From: Hahellaceae bacterium
Lineage (GTDB): Bacteria > Pseudomonadota > Gammaproteobacteria > Pseudomonadales > Oleiphilaceae
Direction of reading: 5' to 3'
Length of the DNA: 64,000 nt
NCBI GenBank assembly: GCA_016716085.1
Contig: JADJWY010000024.1
Location: 1 to 64,000, forward strand
The notes below the pieces were generated by a model that worked only from the letters and a program-made list of their open reading frames with translations, was not told the origin of the DNA and made no database searches. A program made the position numbers and the translations under genes. The stretch's first letter is position 1. The number at the start of each line of letters is the position of its first letter. This document shows positions 1-9,512 of the stretch, piece after piece.

Positions 1-51
1 AACGTATTGCTGATGTGCAGGTCACCACGCTGGCAGTAACCGATCAGTTCG
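1..51 (-). pseudogene. tnpC: IS66 tnpC, distal piece after the IS1634 insertion
   Basis: Reading leftward from the target duplication, the codons give IGYCQRGDLHISNT, which continues the NQWPEL that ends the proximal tnpC piece at about 2007. This matches the conserved IS66 TnpC stretch normally followed by AIRPFVIGRKNW. The rest lies outside the window. Confidence 0.85.
46..51. repeat. Target-site duplication, left copy (agttcg)
   Basis: Six bases identical to 2001-2006, directly outside the inverted ends of the IS1634-family element. Together with the terminal repeats they fix the exact borders of the insertion. Confidence 0.9.
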
Positions 52-2000
52 CCCAAGTTCGACAGCAAAATCCGTAAGTCATTGTATTTAATGAAGCGCG
101 TTTAAAAACGCTCCACTACAAAACTGGACTTTGTATATTTATTGAGCTGTCGGCTTGGGGATTTGTAGGGCTTGAAACAGCTCCAGTTGTTCAGGGTGTT
201 ACGGTTGAAAGCCCTCCACGAGGGCTCCGTTAATTTTTACTGGTGTCGTTGAATTCGACTCAGGAGGGCTGAGTGCCCGTCCGGGCGAACAGGCACTATT
301 AGCCGCTTTCAAGCGCATTCGCATCACACGGTGCAGGATCAAGGCGATGAAGCAGATGGTCGCGTGCGCACGGATTCGCTGTGGTAGCCGGTGGTACATG
401 GGGCCAATTTCCAGCTCGGATTTTAGCACCCGAAAGCCACGCTCTATGTCCGCCAACGATTTATAGCGCCTAACGATTTCATGAGCCGGGCAGTCGTTCA
501 CATTGGTCACCAGCAAGAGTTTGCCGTCGAGGCGTTCCAGTGCCTGCTGACGCAACGCACGGTAGTGATAGGCGAAACCTTCGTGGCGCAAGTCAATATC
601 GATGATATGCCCCATTCCCGCCCTCTTTGACCGCCTGGTAAAGCGCGCGGTAATACACGGCTCAGAGAGCGGGCGGCCTCGCCCCCCTGTGCGCGTCTTC
701 CTGCTGCTCCAGTTTGTCGCACCATTGATCGGCCTGCGCGATCAATTGCCCGATCTGTTGTCGGCGTGCCTGGGTTTTCGCTTGGGCCGCCTCTTCGTCG
801 TGTGCCACCACCAGTCGTCGATCCTGCCACCGGGTTTCATCGATCCAGGTGTTGCCGAGATTATCGATAGACGCATCTGGCGCATCGATAGATGCCACAT
901 GAGACGCCTGCAGACAACGAATACTCTCGTCAAAATCGCCATAACGTACACTGCACGGCAATGATGTATTCCAGCGCTTCTCCCGACGGCAGTTTGACCG
1001 CATCCAGCGCCGCCAGATTATCCAGGTTCAGCAACCCCCGATCGGCGACCAGCACCACCCGCCTGATCGGGAATCGCTTCGCCAAACGATCCAGCATCGG
1101 CAGTAGTGTACTGGCTTCCCCCACATTGCCTTCAAAGACCTCGTGGGCCAATGGCAGACCCTCCGCTGTCTGGATCAATCCGATCACCACCTGCCGGGCC
1201 ACACCACCGTCCTTGCTGCGGCCATAGGCCCGAATCTCTTCCTTAACGTTCGAATCGCCGGTAACGCTGACCGTTGTAAGGTCATAAAACACGACAGACA
1301 ACTCCTGATCGATCAGCGGGCGCAAGGTCGTGGCGAGTAACTCTTCCACGGCATCCTTGGCTTTGACGACCGCATCCATGGCACGCAGCAAGTGATGATG
1401 GCTGATTTCACTGATGTTTCCGCCTGGAAACTGAACCGTTTCCAGCCACCGCAACAACCCCAGCTTTGAATCGGGATTGCTCAGGCGATTGAATGCCATA
1501 ATCCGCAATAATAACTCGACATCCAGGGTGCGCTTGCCGGAACGAAATACCCGCCGAAAGGCGTCGAATCCCAACTGCTGCCATAACTGCTGCAGGGCAT
1601 ATAAATCACCAAAGGCTTTGGAAAGCTCAAAGTTCAGGGTCTGCTCGGGTGTTACTCCGAGTGGCTCCCGCCCGGTGACGCGCAGCAAACCATTGATCAA
1701 CGAGTCAACCTCACTGGCAACGGTTTCCAGTCGGCCGAGGGTGGCGACGGTGCGCTGACGTGGATTGCCCTGATCGTCGCGATAAGCTTCCTGACGAGCT
1801 GAACGTAACGGCGTGGGCCGGATTTAGTGATCTTGATATACATGCCGCTACATTATCACCAGTTAGCTATAATTATCAATACATCAAGATATAGTGGTGC
1901 CACTACGCTGCGGAATTTTTCAAGCCGCCTAAGTCATTGTTTTTAATAGTGGTGAGATTTGATTTCGAGGAAAAACTAGTGTTTTAGTGTCGAACTTGGG
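52..2000 (-). mobile_element. IS1634-family insertion sequence, 1949 bp
   Basis: The ends are a perfect 13-bp inverted repeat: cccaagttcgaca at 52-64 and its reverse complement at 1988-2000. They are flanked by a 6-bp direct target duplication, agttcg, at 46-51 and 2001-2006. The element carries one transposase gene on the minus strand, broken by several frameshifts. Removing the element and one target copy restores the IS66 tnpC reading frame (NQWPELIGYCQRGDLHIS), which proves the insertion was into tnpC. This is younger than the IS66 element. Confidence 0.93.
139..1843 (-). pseudogene. IS1634-family DDE transposase, multiply frameshifted
   Basis: Translation from ATG at 1843 gives MYIKITKSGPRRYVQL, then shifts frame near 1795. 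The main piece (about 1775-955) holds the catalytic-domain part with LSVVFYDLTTVSV and VLVADRGLLN, the DDE-family Asp segments. Further shifts lead into 662-1003, then 199-615 (GHIIDIDLRHEGFAYHYRAL, KSLADIERGFRVLKSELEI), and the last frame ends with ELFQALQIPKPTAQ and a stop at 139-141. Rebuilt length is about 560 residues, normal for the family. At least four frameshifts mean the gene is dead. Family assignment rests on these motifs and on the terminal repeats. Confidence 0.85.
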
Positions 2001-2006
2001 AGTTCG
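2001..2006. repeat. Target-site duplication, right copy (agttcg)
   Basis: Right partner of the duplication at 46-51. It abuts the inverted end at 1988-2000; the last TIR bases and this copy form a chance-looking hairpin (cgaact-tggg-agttcg, 1991-2006). Confidence 0.9.
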
Positions 2007-3388
2007 GGCCATTGGTTGAGTATGTAGTCCATCGCCTGCCGGGTCTTTGAACCTTTCATCACTTTGCCGCTCTCTGCCTCAAGCCACGTCCTGAACGATG
2101 ACAGCTCAGGCAGGGCCAGCTCCTGGCGCACCCGATAGCGCTCCTCCACCGTGCAATCTTTAATGTGCGTCTCAATCCGATACAGCTTGCGAATATAACC
2201 TAACGCCTCTTCAGCCTTTGACCGCCCGAGCTTCCGGGCCTGCCCCGGCATCGACCCTGGCATTCGCACGCACCACCTCAACAAACTTGCGCCGGGCATG
2301 ATCCCAGCACCCGATACGGGTAACGCATTGCTGTTTCGAGATGCTCGCATAGCCTGCGTAAGCATCAGCCTGCAAGACACCACTGAAGCCCTGCAGCAGA
2401 CGATCGGCCACACCCTGCGCACGGCTGGGGTCGTATTCAAACAACACGGAGAGCTGAGAGGGAGGCCCACCGCGGGTCACCCACATCCACTTTTGGGATT
2501 GCGCTGTTTTGCCCTTTTCCTTGAGAACCTGCATACGGGTTTCGTCGGCCTGCAGATAATCCCCTGAACACTGGCTCTCCCGCAAACGCTGGAGAAGCGG
2601 TTTGAGCTGAACGGACAACTGGATAACCCAGTTCGCCATACAGGTGCGGCTAATCTCATGGCCAAGGCGTTTAAAAATCTGTTCCTGACGATACAGGGGC
2701 AGTCCATCGGCATATTTCGAGGTGATCACCTGGGCCAGGAGTGACGGTGAGGCAAAGGATTTACCCAACGGATGAACCGGGCGGGACGCACTGATCACCT
2801 CATCCCCTGTCGCCGTCTCGAAGACCGCCTTTTCCTGCCAGATCTCCAGAACTTTGAGTTGGGCAGGAATGTATTCCAGTTCTTCCTTGACCTTGCTGAA
2901 CGGTGCGGGTCGCACCGGCCTTCTCGGCCTCGTCAATCTCAGCTCAACTCGTTCACGAACCAGCGTGTCGCTAAAATCACGCGTGCGGGACTGGCGTTGC
3001 TTACGCGCTTTCGCTTCTTCCGGCGGCAGTTGTGCTTCGGGGAGGCTGTCGAGCAGTTCTGCCAATTCCGCTTCCAGCTCGGCTTCGTCAAACAGATGAA
3101 TCTGGTGACTCAGTTTTTCACTGCTGGCCGCAAACTTTTGCAGCATCCTTAAACGCACAATCTCTTCGAGTTTGAGGATATAGCGATCCCGTTCGTGGAT
3201 ATCGGCATCCTTGCGCTTGATGGTCTGCTTGAGTGACTCGTCCAGCACCTGAATCTGCGCATTCTTCTCCGTCAGAAGTTGCTCAAACGCCCGACAAGCG
3301 CTCGCAGCTCGGCGACTGAAAGGGCTTCGGTATTGAGGTTTGACAAGGTGGGTTCAGGCTTTGAAATCACTGGCTTATGATACCACAT
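2001..3388 (-). pseudogene. tnpC: IS66 transposase TnpC, frameshifted and split
   Basis: From ATG at 3388 (MWYHKPVISKPEPTL) the frame breaks near 3290. The main piece, 3248-2240, holds the leucine-rich N-terminal coiled coil, the zinc-finger/linker part and the IS66 core with YLQADETRMQVL and LQADAYAGYASI, the DDE-family aspartates. A second shift near 2250 leads to QARKLGRSKAEEALGYIRKLY and IETHIKDC. The frame is then cut at 2006 by the IS1634-family insertion and ends on a stop inside it (1976). Three lesions make this a pseudogene. Normal TnpC is about 510-530 residues. Confidence 0.88.
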
Positions 3389-3428
3389 CTGCCCCATTCC
3401 CAACACGCTTTTCGGCTAGGCAACCGAG

Positions 3429-3783
3429 TCATATTGCAGAATTCCTGTGTCGCCGCATCAGGTTGAGATCGTAGCCATCCAGCAGCCAGTTGATCTGCTC
3501 ACCGGTGAGCGAAATCAGGTCTTCCCAGCCCGTGGCCACCTGAATTTTCCTCTGCCAACGCCTTGTAGTAAAGCACGAAACCGTTGTCTTCCCACATCAG
3601 GCACTTGATACGATTTTGGTGCCGGTTGGTAAAGGCATACAGCGCCCCACTGAAGGGATTATGCCCCAGCTCGAGTTCGACCAGTGCCGCCAGACTGTTG
3701 GCCTGCTTGCGAAAGTCGATGGGAGGACGATAGAGATAAATATCCTGGCAGAGACAGGATGGACGCAAATACCGGGGACGCAT
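3429..3783 (-). pseudogene. tnpB: IS66 accessory protein TnpB, frameshifted
   Basis: The gene encodes the typical IS66 Orf2 protein: DIYLYRPPIDFRKQANSL, GALYAFTNRHQNRIK, LMWEDNGFVLYYKALAEE. After ALAEE the frame shifts, and the normal C-terminus (LISLTGEQINWLLDGYDLNL) is read in another frame to a stop at 3429. TnpB is the IS66 accessory protein of unclear function. The ATG at 3783 overlaps the tnpA stop, as is usual in these elements; an upstream in-frame start at 3816 lies inside tnpA. Confidence 0.85.
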
Positions 3784-4088
3784 CACAGTTGTCTCAGAAT
3801 GTCGCCAAATCAACATTGTGAGCGTGTAGCCCCGTGATCACGATGCCATTGGAAGCGTAAGAGTAAGCTCATCGGAAGGTGCGACCATGGTCGGCAGCAC
3901 TCTGCAAAAATCAGAACGCACGTGCGTCAAACTTGTCTGAGACACCTCATGATCGAGTTTACGACGCCAATAGACAAACTGGTGGTAGCTGATGCCTTCG
4001 CGCCTGCGTAAGCTGCACCGGATAATCCTGAATCACGCCAAGCGTGAATGCGTCGCTGCCAGAGATGTTCAAGTTGAAGTCGTGTCAT
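3782..4088 (-). pseudogene. tnpA: IS66 TnpA (Orf1), frameshifted
   Basis: ATG at 4088 follows an AGGAG-like site. It reads MTRLQLEHLWQRRIHAWRDS and then SGLSGAAY, where the frame breaks; the normal continuation (GISYHQFVYWRRKLDHEV) is in another frame. The C-terminal LTLPNGIVITGLHAHNVDL-like tail also needs a frame change. TnpA of IS66 is a small protein with a helix-turn-helix region needed for transposition. Confidence 0.75.
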
Positions 4089-4167
4089 GGTTTTCTCCTG
4101 TTAATTTCAGACAGGAATCAGACTGACAGACCGTGAATCGGATGGGTAGACGAGAATTTGTTGGCGC

Positions 4168-6321
4168 TTACTCTAGTTCTGCAGAAATCAACCCTACTGC
4201 TAATCTTCTATTGTCCTGGCTCATACCGATAGAAAGTGGACTCGTTGCAGTGTCCATGGCGAACTCAATTCTGAGGAACTCACCCGCCTCAATCCCGTTC
4301 TGAGCCAAATCAATACTAAGTTCTATGGGCATAGGCGTAGTCGGGTCAGTCACTATTGTTGCTGCACTAACATTGTTCACCTGTATGCTGATTTGTTGCG
4401 AAATCGGTGACTCTGTAGAGCCATTGAACGTGTTAAACGTCAGTTTAAGCGATTCAGGTTGCTTGTCTGCGTAGTTAACGGGAATTATAAAACTTGCCCG
4501 CTCTGAAACCGACCATACCCCCCACGGTTCCGGACTACTCCAACCTTCTACCAAGCCTATCAATCCATTGCCGTCAAGGCTAAAACTAAATCGTTTATCG
4601 AGAGCCGCATGATTGGCCGCATGAGCAGATCTACACAGGAACTTATCATTACTCACCTCAGAACATCTGAAATGGGAAGCCAGATAGTTTTTCCAGTAGT
4701 GATACTGTGGTGCATCCAACAAGAGAAGTTCGTTAGAATTTACGTCATGCAATCTGATAGCTGTTTGAGTATCTAAAACAGTCGGACCGTTGTTATCGAA
4801 AAAACTCAACGTGGCGTTAAACTGCACTGGCTGGACCAGTTCCGGAACGTCAGGTAGTGAATGCACTCCCTGCTCAAAGGTAATTCGGATGGTTTTGGCC
4901 ACGACATCGGCATTCAATACCAATCGTAAGCCGCCGTTAATCTGTATTAGTCTATAGCCCTTAAACAGTTCAAGTACTTCATTGTCTGCAAGCAATTTGA
5001 CCTTAATTAATGTGATGCCTATTGCGTCATCGGCGCGCGCGCCGATGAAGTCAACAGCATCGATCTCCGACGGCTCGGACAGTTGCAAGTGGTAGGTGCG
5101 GGAATTTCCTTCGCCAGAGACGGCTAAATCAACAGTGGATTCCAACGCAATCATTTGGAATCGGACCGAAGCCATCAGGAGTCCTACAATTAACGCACAG
5201 CCGGTCAGCAGGTATCGACGCTGCTTAAACGCCAGATAAAGCCCAGCAAGACCGCAGCCAAATATAACGGGTACCATCCAGACCAGATAATGGAGCAAAT
5301 TGAAGCGCAACACATTGAAGGGCCAAAAGTCGTTATATGCGATGTAAAGCGCAAGCGACCCGACAACCATGGCAGTTGGAATCATCGCTCTTTTTACATC
5401 TATAAATAACCAAACAAAGGAAAATGGCAGCAGCAGAAAGAGCCAAGGCATTATAGCGAATAAAGCTGTTTCACGTTCATGATAGACAGCTTCTGCATCT
5501 ATCAGTATCGAATAGGCACGTTCAAATATATTTGAGAAACCCAGTCCAATATTTTCTGAAACGCGGCTATAGGGGCTACTTATTCCGCCATAGATTTCAA
5601 TCATCAATATTAAACCAGGCACTATTACTACCAACATGCCAGCGAGGGAAGCAAAAAGGTGCTTTAAAAGAAAGGGCGAACGGAAACGATAAAAAAGATA
5701 TAGCATGCCCGGTAAGACTAAGGGTGCAATATCTGCTGGTCGAATGAATAGCAGCAGCGCGGAAAGGAACCCCAGAACAAAGTCAGGTCTTATCCTGTCG
5801 CTTTTGTCTAATATGCTGTAGCAATAAATGACGAGCATATATATCGCGCTTACAGGGATCGTTGTCCAGGGGATTACAAATTGCAGCCAAAGTGGAAATT
5901 TAGCTGAAATAGGATAGCTAATAGAAAATGGAATTAGCAACGCGCCAATAAACCCGACCATTGCAGCGGGTGCTCCAAGGATTGGGGTAAAAAAGCGGAC
6001 AAATGCCCAAGCGAACAACAATAAACAGATTAGATTGACGGGCATAAAAGGATCGCCGGGAGAGATCCCTACAAACACAGATGCCGCCAGTGGGTAGGCT
6101 ATCGGGTACCAGTGCTGATCTGCATTCAAATTCCATTCAGAGAATGCTACTGCGCTTATTATATACTGACTCTGATCCCACCAGCCGTTCCAGGCGGGCT
6201 TGCCACTGTATACATAGAAAAAAAAGACAGAAACTACAAGCAGGAAAGCGAGTGTCGAAACGTGGCTCGCTCTTAATCCAAACTTATGTTGATGTGTTGC
6301 CGTTTCAGAAATATGAGTCAC
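4168..6321 (-). CDS. Large GT-C-like membrane protein, 3' end altered by IS66
   Basis: The 717-residue product has about ten membrane segments in its first 390 residues and a predicted extracytoplasmic domain after that. An acidic pair in the first periplasmic loop (WWDQSQY, about residue 47) and overall plan resemble GT-C polyprenyl-phosphate-sugar-dependent glycosyltransferases, but no precise family was recognised. It is the last gene of the leftward glycan operon, 93 nt after its neighbour. Its final codon and TAA stop lie in the IS66 terminus (stop at 4168-4170, element end 4171), so the native C-terminus has been replaced. How much was lost cannot be seen; the tail LAVGLISAELE looks close to a natural end. 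Confidence 0.7.
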   Translation of the reverse strand: MTHISETATHQHKFGLRASHVSTLAFLLVVSVFFFYVYSGKPAWNGWWDQSQYIISAVAFSEWNLNADQHWYPIAYPLAASVFVGISPGDPFMPVNLICLLLFAWAFVRFFTPILGAPAAMVGFIGALLIPFSISYPISAKFPLWLQFVIPWTTIPVSAIYMLVIYCYSILDKSDRIRPDFVLGFLSALLLFIRPADIAPLVLPGMLYLFYRFRSPFLLKHLFASLAGMLVVIVPGLILMIEIYGGISSPYSRVSENIGLGFSNIFERAYSILIDAEAVYHERETALFAIMPWLFLLLPFSFVWLFIDVKRAMIPTAMVVGSLALYIAYNDFWPFNVLRFNLLHYLVWMVPVIFGCGLAGLYLAFKQRRYLLTGCALIVGLLMASVRFQMIALESTVDLAVSGEGNSRTYHLQLSEPSEIDAVDFIGARADDAIGITLIKVKLLADNEVLELFKGYRLIQINGGLRLVLNADVVAKTIRITFEQGVHSLPDVPELVQPVQFNATLSFFDNNGPTVLDTQTAIRLHDVNSNELLLLDAPQYHYWKNYLASHFRCSEVSNDKFLCRSAHAANHAALDKRFSFSLDGNGLIGLVEGWSSPEPWGVWSVSERASFIIPVNYADKQPESLKLTFNTFNGSTESPISQQISIQVNNVSAATIVTDPTTPMPIELSIDLAQNGIEAGEFLRIEFAMDTATSPLSIGMSQDNRRLAVGLISAELE

Positions 6322-6414
6322 TGACCTACCTCACAGGTGTATTTAACAGTGATCTTGACCATTAATGATGGACACCCTGTTAAGCGCGGAATCTTCAAAA
6401 AGTGCTGTGGCCTC

Positions 6415-8511
6415 TCAGAGCTCCAGCGCAATCCTCAGTGGCTTTGCCCCAATATCATGCCCCCAGAATTCGCCTTCGTGAACCCAGCTGATTTCAAGAG
6501 CACCTGCTTGCTCTGGAGGTTGGCCCGGATTGAATTCGATGGCGATGGAGTTGTTTGCTGGAATATCCTGCAACACATCCACACGTGCATCCCATCCGCT
6601 CATTGCCACGCCTTGTTGATCTATCCATCGCCAGGAAAGGCGAATAGGTCTGCCCAAAGTAGAGCAACAGGCAAGGTCTAAACCACCGTCATTGATAAGG
6701 CGAACACGGATAGCACTTTGAGCTTCTCGTGAGCGCGTTTCATCTGCAGGTTCGCTAAAACCAAGATGCAGAGCTTTCAATTCGTCAGGTTTATAAGGGC
6801 GATCGATCAAATTGCGTCCTGTGGACGGATTCCACCACTCTGGCTGGCAGTCGGTAAATCCAATGGGCGTGACGTCTTCTATCTGCCTTGCGTATGACGT
6901 CTCAGCCGGGTTGCTCGGTACGATTATCCGCTGGAAAGAAGAAATTCTGGCAGGTAGCTCAGAACATCGCTGTCCGAATTCCGGATTGTAACCCGGAGGA
7001 AAAAGCCCCGAATATCCATTCAGTGTCTTGTGCCCGGTGAGCAGGCTTGCCCACATCGCGTCAATTTCGTCCGCAAACCATGGGCCTGAGGCTTGTGAGA
7101 AAAACAAAACCGCGCCAGCGTCAAGATTCGGCGGAATCCGGCTTATTTCGTTATCAAGTCGGTTTTGCCAGTCCTGTTTGGCGCTGGTCAGCGGGGTGCT
7201 GGCGGCCATTTCCATCAACATGAGCGGTAGAATGACAATAAACAGAACGCGTGGCCCAACCACTCGCCAATTCAAGAGTCGTTCAGTTGCTAACGCTGCA
7301 AATGCGGCCAGTGGTACAAGAAACACGAGGTCGATTCGAGTTATCACGCGAATCGCTGAAAATAGCGGAAGGCCTGCCAGAATGTACCAAAGCGAGACCG
7401 TGCCCACTGAAAGCGTAACGATGATCAGTCCTGCCCACGCCGATCCCAGCCAACCCAGAATAGGGCCATTGGTTTGGCGGCGCCAGATGAATACGCCGGC
7501 AAGTCCCAGAATAACCGGGATAGCACCGGGGAACATCTGATGTTCATGACGCATCGGGATGTTGGCGAAAAACTGCGCGTCTGACGACCAGAGCCAGGAT
7601 CGTCCGGCCAGAAAGTAACTTTGTGGTCTGGGAAGCATATTGGCTATCTCACTCAATGACCGTTTGGCACCATACAGGTCACTGACTCGGAGGTAGGCAT
7701 AGAACAGCAGGCCAAACAACACGGCAAGTAGGGCGAGGGTGGCGATCCAGAGCCACTGTTGCGAGCGCGTCATCTCTCCCCAGTTCGCTCGCCAGGATTG
7801 CCACGCTTCGATTCGGTGTGTAGCTGAAGCTTTCAGGTGTAGCAGGCTCCAGGTTAGCGTGGTTGCAATCAAAAAAAGCAGTAAGAAAAATCCGATATAA
7901 ATCGTGCAATAGAATTGCCAGACCGTCCAGCCGATCGCGGCGAGTAATAATGTGGGATTGGGTCGGCGTAAAAAAAGTAAATAGGAAGCCAAAGCCAGTG
8001 GGACGCCAAAGCGATAGTGCAATTGGGCGTGCATGGCATGAGCCGTCACGGGAAGGGCGAACGTGAAGATTAAACTGCCAACCAATGTCGCGGTGCTCGA
8101 GAAGCCAAGCTTGCGTAAAGCAATGTAGCAAGCAACGAAGTTGATAGGGTAGCCAAACAAAAACCAGACCTGAAACGCCGTAAATGGATCGTTCAGGAAA
8201 AGCCGTGCCAGCAAATAAATGGGCGAACTTCCAAAGAGGTTATCGCTGAATCCCCCAACGTAGGGAAAGGGGTAGAAGAATCCCAGGTGAATCAGTGATT
8301 CGGAGTTGCCTTTGAAATACTGGTAAATGTTCTCAAGGAAATAGTTATTCAGGCGGGCATCGCCGATATCTCCGGGGATTAATGAAAGCAAATTTAGCTG
8401 AGTAAAAGGCACCATCAAAAACGCGATGCCGAATACCAACACCGCAATGAGTCCCGCCCAGGGGGTGCTCGGAGGGGTGAGTGGCGCGTGGGTGCTTTCT
8501 GAATGAATCAA
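6415..8511 (-). CDS. GT-C-like integral membrane glycosyltransferase
   Basis: 698 residues. About ten to twelve membrane helices fill the first 430 residues and a soluble domain follows, probably periplasmic. The first outer loop carries the acidic stretch IPGDIGDARLNNYFLE (about residues 46-61), which is the right place and type for the catalytic Asp of a GT-C enzyme that transfers sugar from a lipid-linked donor. The gene starts 9 nt after the stop of the next gene upstream in the operon. Together with GtrA and the GT2 enzyme it fits the third, acceptor-specific component of a Gtr-type glycosylation system. The substrate is unknown. Confidence 0.65.
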   Translation of the reverse strand: MIHSESTHAPLTPPSTPWAGLIAVLVFGIAFLMVPFTQLNLLSLIPGDIGDARLNNYFLENIYQYFKGNSESLIHLGFFYPFPYVGGFSDNLFGSSPIYLLARLFLNDPFTAFQVWFLFGYPINFVACYIALRKLGFSSTATLVGSLIFTFALPVTAHAMHAQLHYRFGVPLALASYLLFLRRPNPTLLLAAIGWTVWQFYCTIYIGFFLLLFLIATTLTWSLLHLKASATHRIEAWQSWRANWGEMTRSQQWLWIATLALLAVLFGLLFYAYLRVSDLYGAKRSLSEIANMLPRPQSYFLAGRSWLWSSDAQFFANIPMRHEHQMFPGAIPVILGLAGVFIWRRQTNGPILGWLGSAWAGLIIVTLSVGTVSLWYILAGLPLFSAIRVITRIDLVFLVPLAAFAALATERLLNWRVVGPRVLFIVILPLMLMEMAASTPLTSAKQDWQNRLDNEISRIPPNLDAGAVLFFSQASGPWFADEIDAMWASLLTGHKTLNGYSGLFPPGYNPEFGQRCSELPARISSFQRIIVPSNPAETSYARQIEDVTPIGFTDCQPEWWNPSTGRNLIDRPYKPDELKALHLGFSEPADETRSREAQSAIRVRLINDGGLDLACCSTLGRPIRLSWRWIDQQGVAMSGWDARVDVLQDIPANNSIAIEFNPGQPPEQAGALEISWVHEGEFWGHDIGAKPLRIALEL

Positions 8512-8520
8512 GGTCTTACT

Positions 8521-9123
8521 CTATTGGCCATTACATTGATAATCAGGTGAGGCCTCACTGTGTCGGAACGGGTTGGTGAGGTCATCACTGTATTCACCCA
8601 TGAGCAGCCGCTTCTTGGGCAGAAGGTGTTGACGGAAGTAGCGGCTGGCATTAGCGAACGTCTGGCCTTTCTCGGTCAGGAGCACGCAACCATTTCTAAT
8701 TTCGATCGTGCCAGATTCCAGTTGCTCGGTCAGTCGCACATCCACCAAACGGTGTTCCTTTACATACTCCTGGGTGAACACCTGTGCAAACGCGTCTTTT
8801 TGAATGCCTCCGCCACGTTGCTGAAGTTTTTCGAGGATGTAGAAGGAAAGGGAGCGGTCTATAACGGTCGGCACCGAGATGGCAAAACTGTAGCCGCCGA
8901 GCAGCCAGATCACGACAATCAGCACCTTTTCAAAATGGCCCAGACGGGTGAAGCACCCCGGTAGGAGCAGAATGAGCGCAGTGACGAGTGCGGCGATCAC
9001 GGCATCGGCGATTGCGGCGTAAAACACAACATTCACCGGAAACCAGGTCACATGAATAAAATAAGTTGCTAATAGCAGGAGGATGTACAGTGCCGTTGCA
9101 CCGAGCGCATAAGCCAGCTTCAT
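8521..9123 (-). CDS. Small membrane protein with winged-helix-like tail
   Basis: 200 residues with three hydrophobic helices in the first 95 and a soluble C-terminus. The tail (about 110-165) has the pattern RLTEQLESGTIEIRNGCVLL followed by LTEKGQTFA, reminiscent of the recognition helix and wing of winged-helix folds, though in a membrane-anchored context its role is unclear. Its start overlaps the GtrA stop by 4 nt, so it is translationally coupled inside the glycan operon. No family recognised. Confidence 0.6.
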   Translation of the reverse strand: MKLAYALGATALYILLLLATYFIHVTWFPVNVVFYAAIADAVIAALVTALILLLPGCFTRLGHFEKVLIVVIWLLGGYSFAISVPTVIDRSLSFYILEKLQQRGGGIQKDAFAQVFTQEYVKEHRLVDVRLTEQLESGTIEIRNGCVLLTEKGQTFANASRYFRQHLLPKKRLLMGEYSDDLTNPFRHSEASPDYQCNGQ

Positions 9124-9512
9124 TTCGAAAAGACCAAATATTTATTACCAAGATAGCTAAGTGAAACCTGAAAGCCGGTCGCCAGAAGGAAACCTCCTGT
9201 GTAGGAAAGTCCTAACCAGTCGGTCCAAACCAACAGGGTCAGCCCATGCAGTACGGCCAATGTCGCGTACAAGCCACTGAAGCGTGCGGCCTGGGTCCAG
9301 ATGGAACCTTCTGTGTGTCTGAACACATAGTAGCGACTGCCGAGAAACGATGTCGTAATCCCGACAACGGCTGCCAGCAGGTTTGCCAATCCTGCTGACT
9401 TTATTCCGACGACTTCAATATTGAAGTGTAAAACCGCATAGTGAACGGCTGTGGCGACCAGACCATTAACGATATACCGCTTGATTTCCTGAGGCTGTCG
9501 CTCGGCACTCAC
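9120..9512 (-). CDS. GtrA family membrane protein
   Basis: 130 residues and four membrane helices, the GtrA/DPMS_TMD type. The N-terminal KRYIVNGLVATAVHYAVL is typical, and a GLANLLAAVVGITTSFLGS helix with a following RYYVF boundary is seen. GtrA proteins are proposed to flip, or help present, polyprenyl-phosphate-linked sugars across the inner membrane. It overlaps both neighbours by 4 nt, so GT2, GtrA and the small membrane protein form one coupled cassette. Confidence 0.88.
   Translation of the reverse strand: MSAERQPQEIKRYIVNGLVATAVHYAVLHFNIEVVGIKSAGLANLLAAVVGITTSFLGSRYYVFRHTEGSIWTQAARFSGLYATLAVLHGLTLLVWTDWLGLSYTGGFLLATGFQVSLSYLGNKYLVFSK

Larger units (their letters stand above)
1..4171 (-). 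mobile_element. IS66-family element (partial, decayed, interrupted)
   Basis: The three IS66 genes tnpA-tnpB-tnpC lie in order on the minus strand from 4088 down to the window edge. The outer end is at 4171, where the sequence read leftward begins GTAAGCGCC, the usual IS66 terminus. The other end lies beyond base 1. All three genes carry frameshifts and tnpC is also split by an IS1634-family insertion at 52-2000, so the copy cannot make its own transposase. IS66 normally makes 8-bp target duplications; the right-hand copy would be 4172-4179 (tctagttc), and its partner is outside the window. Confidence 0.88.
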
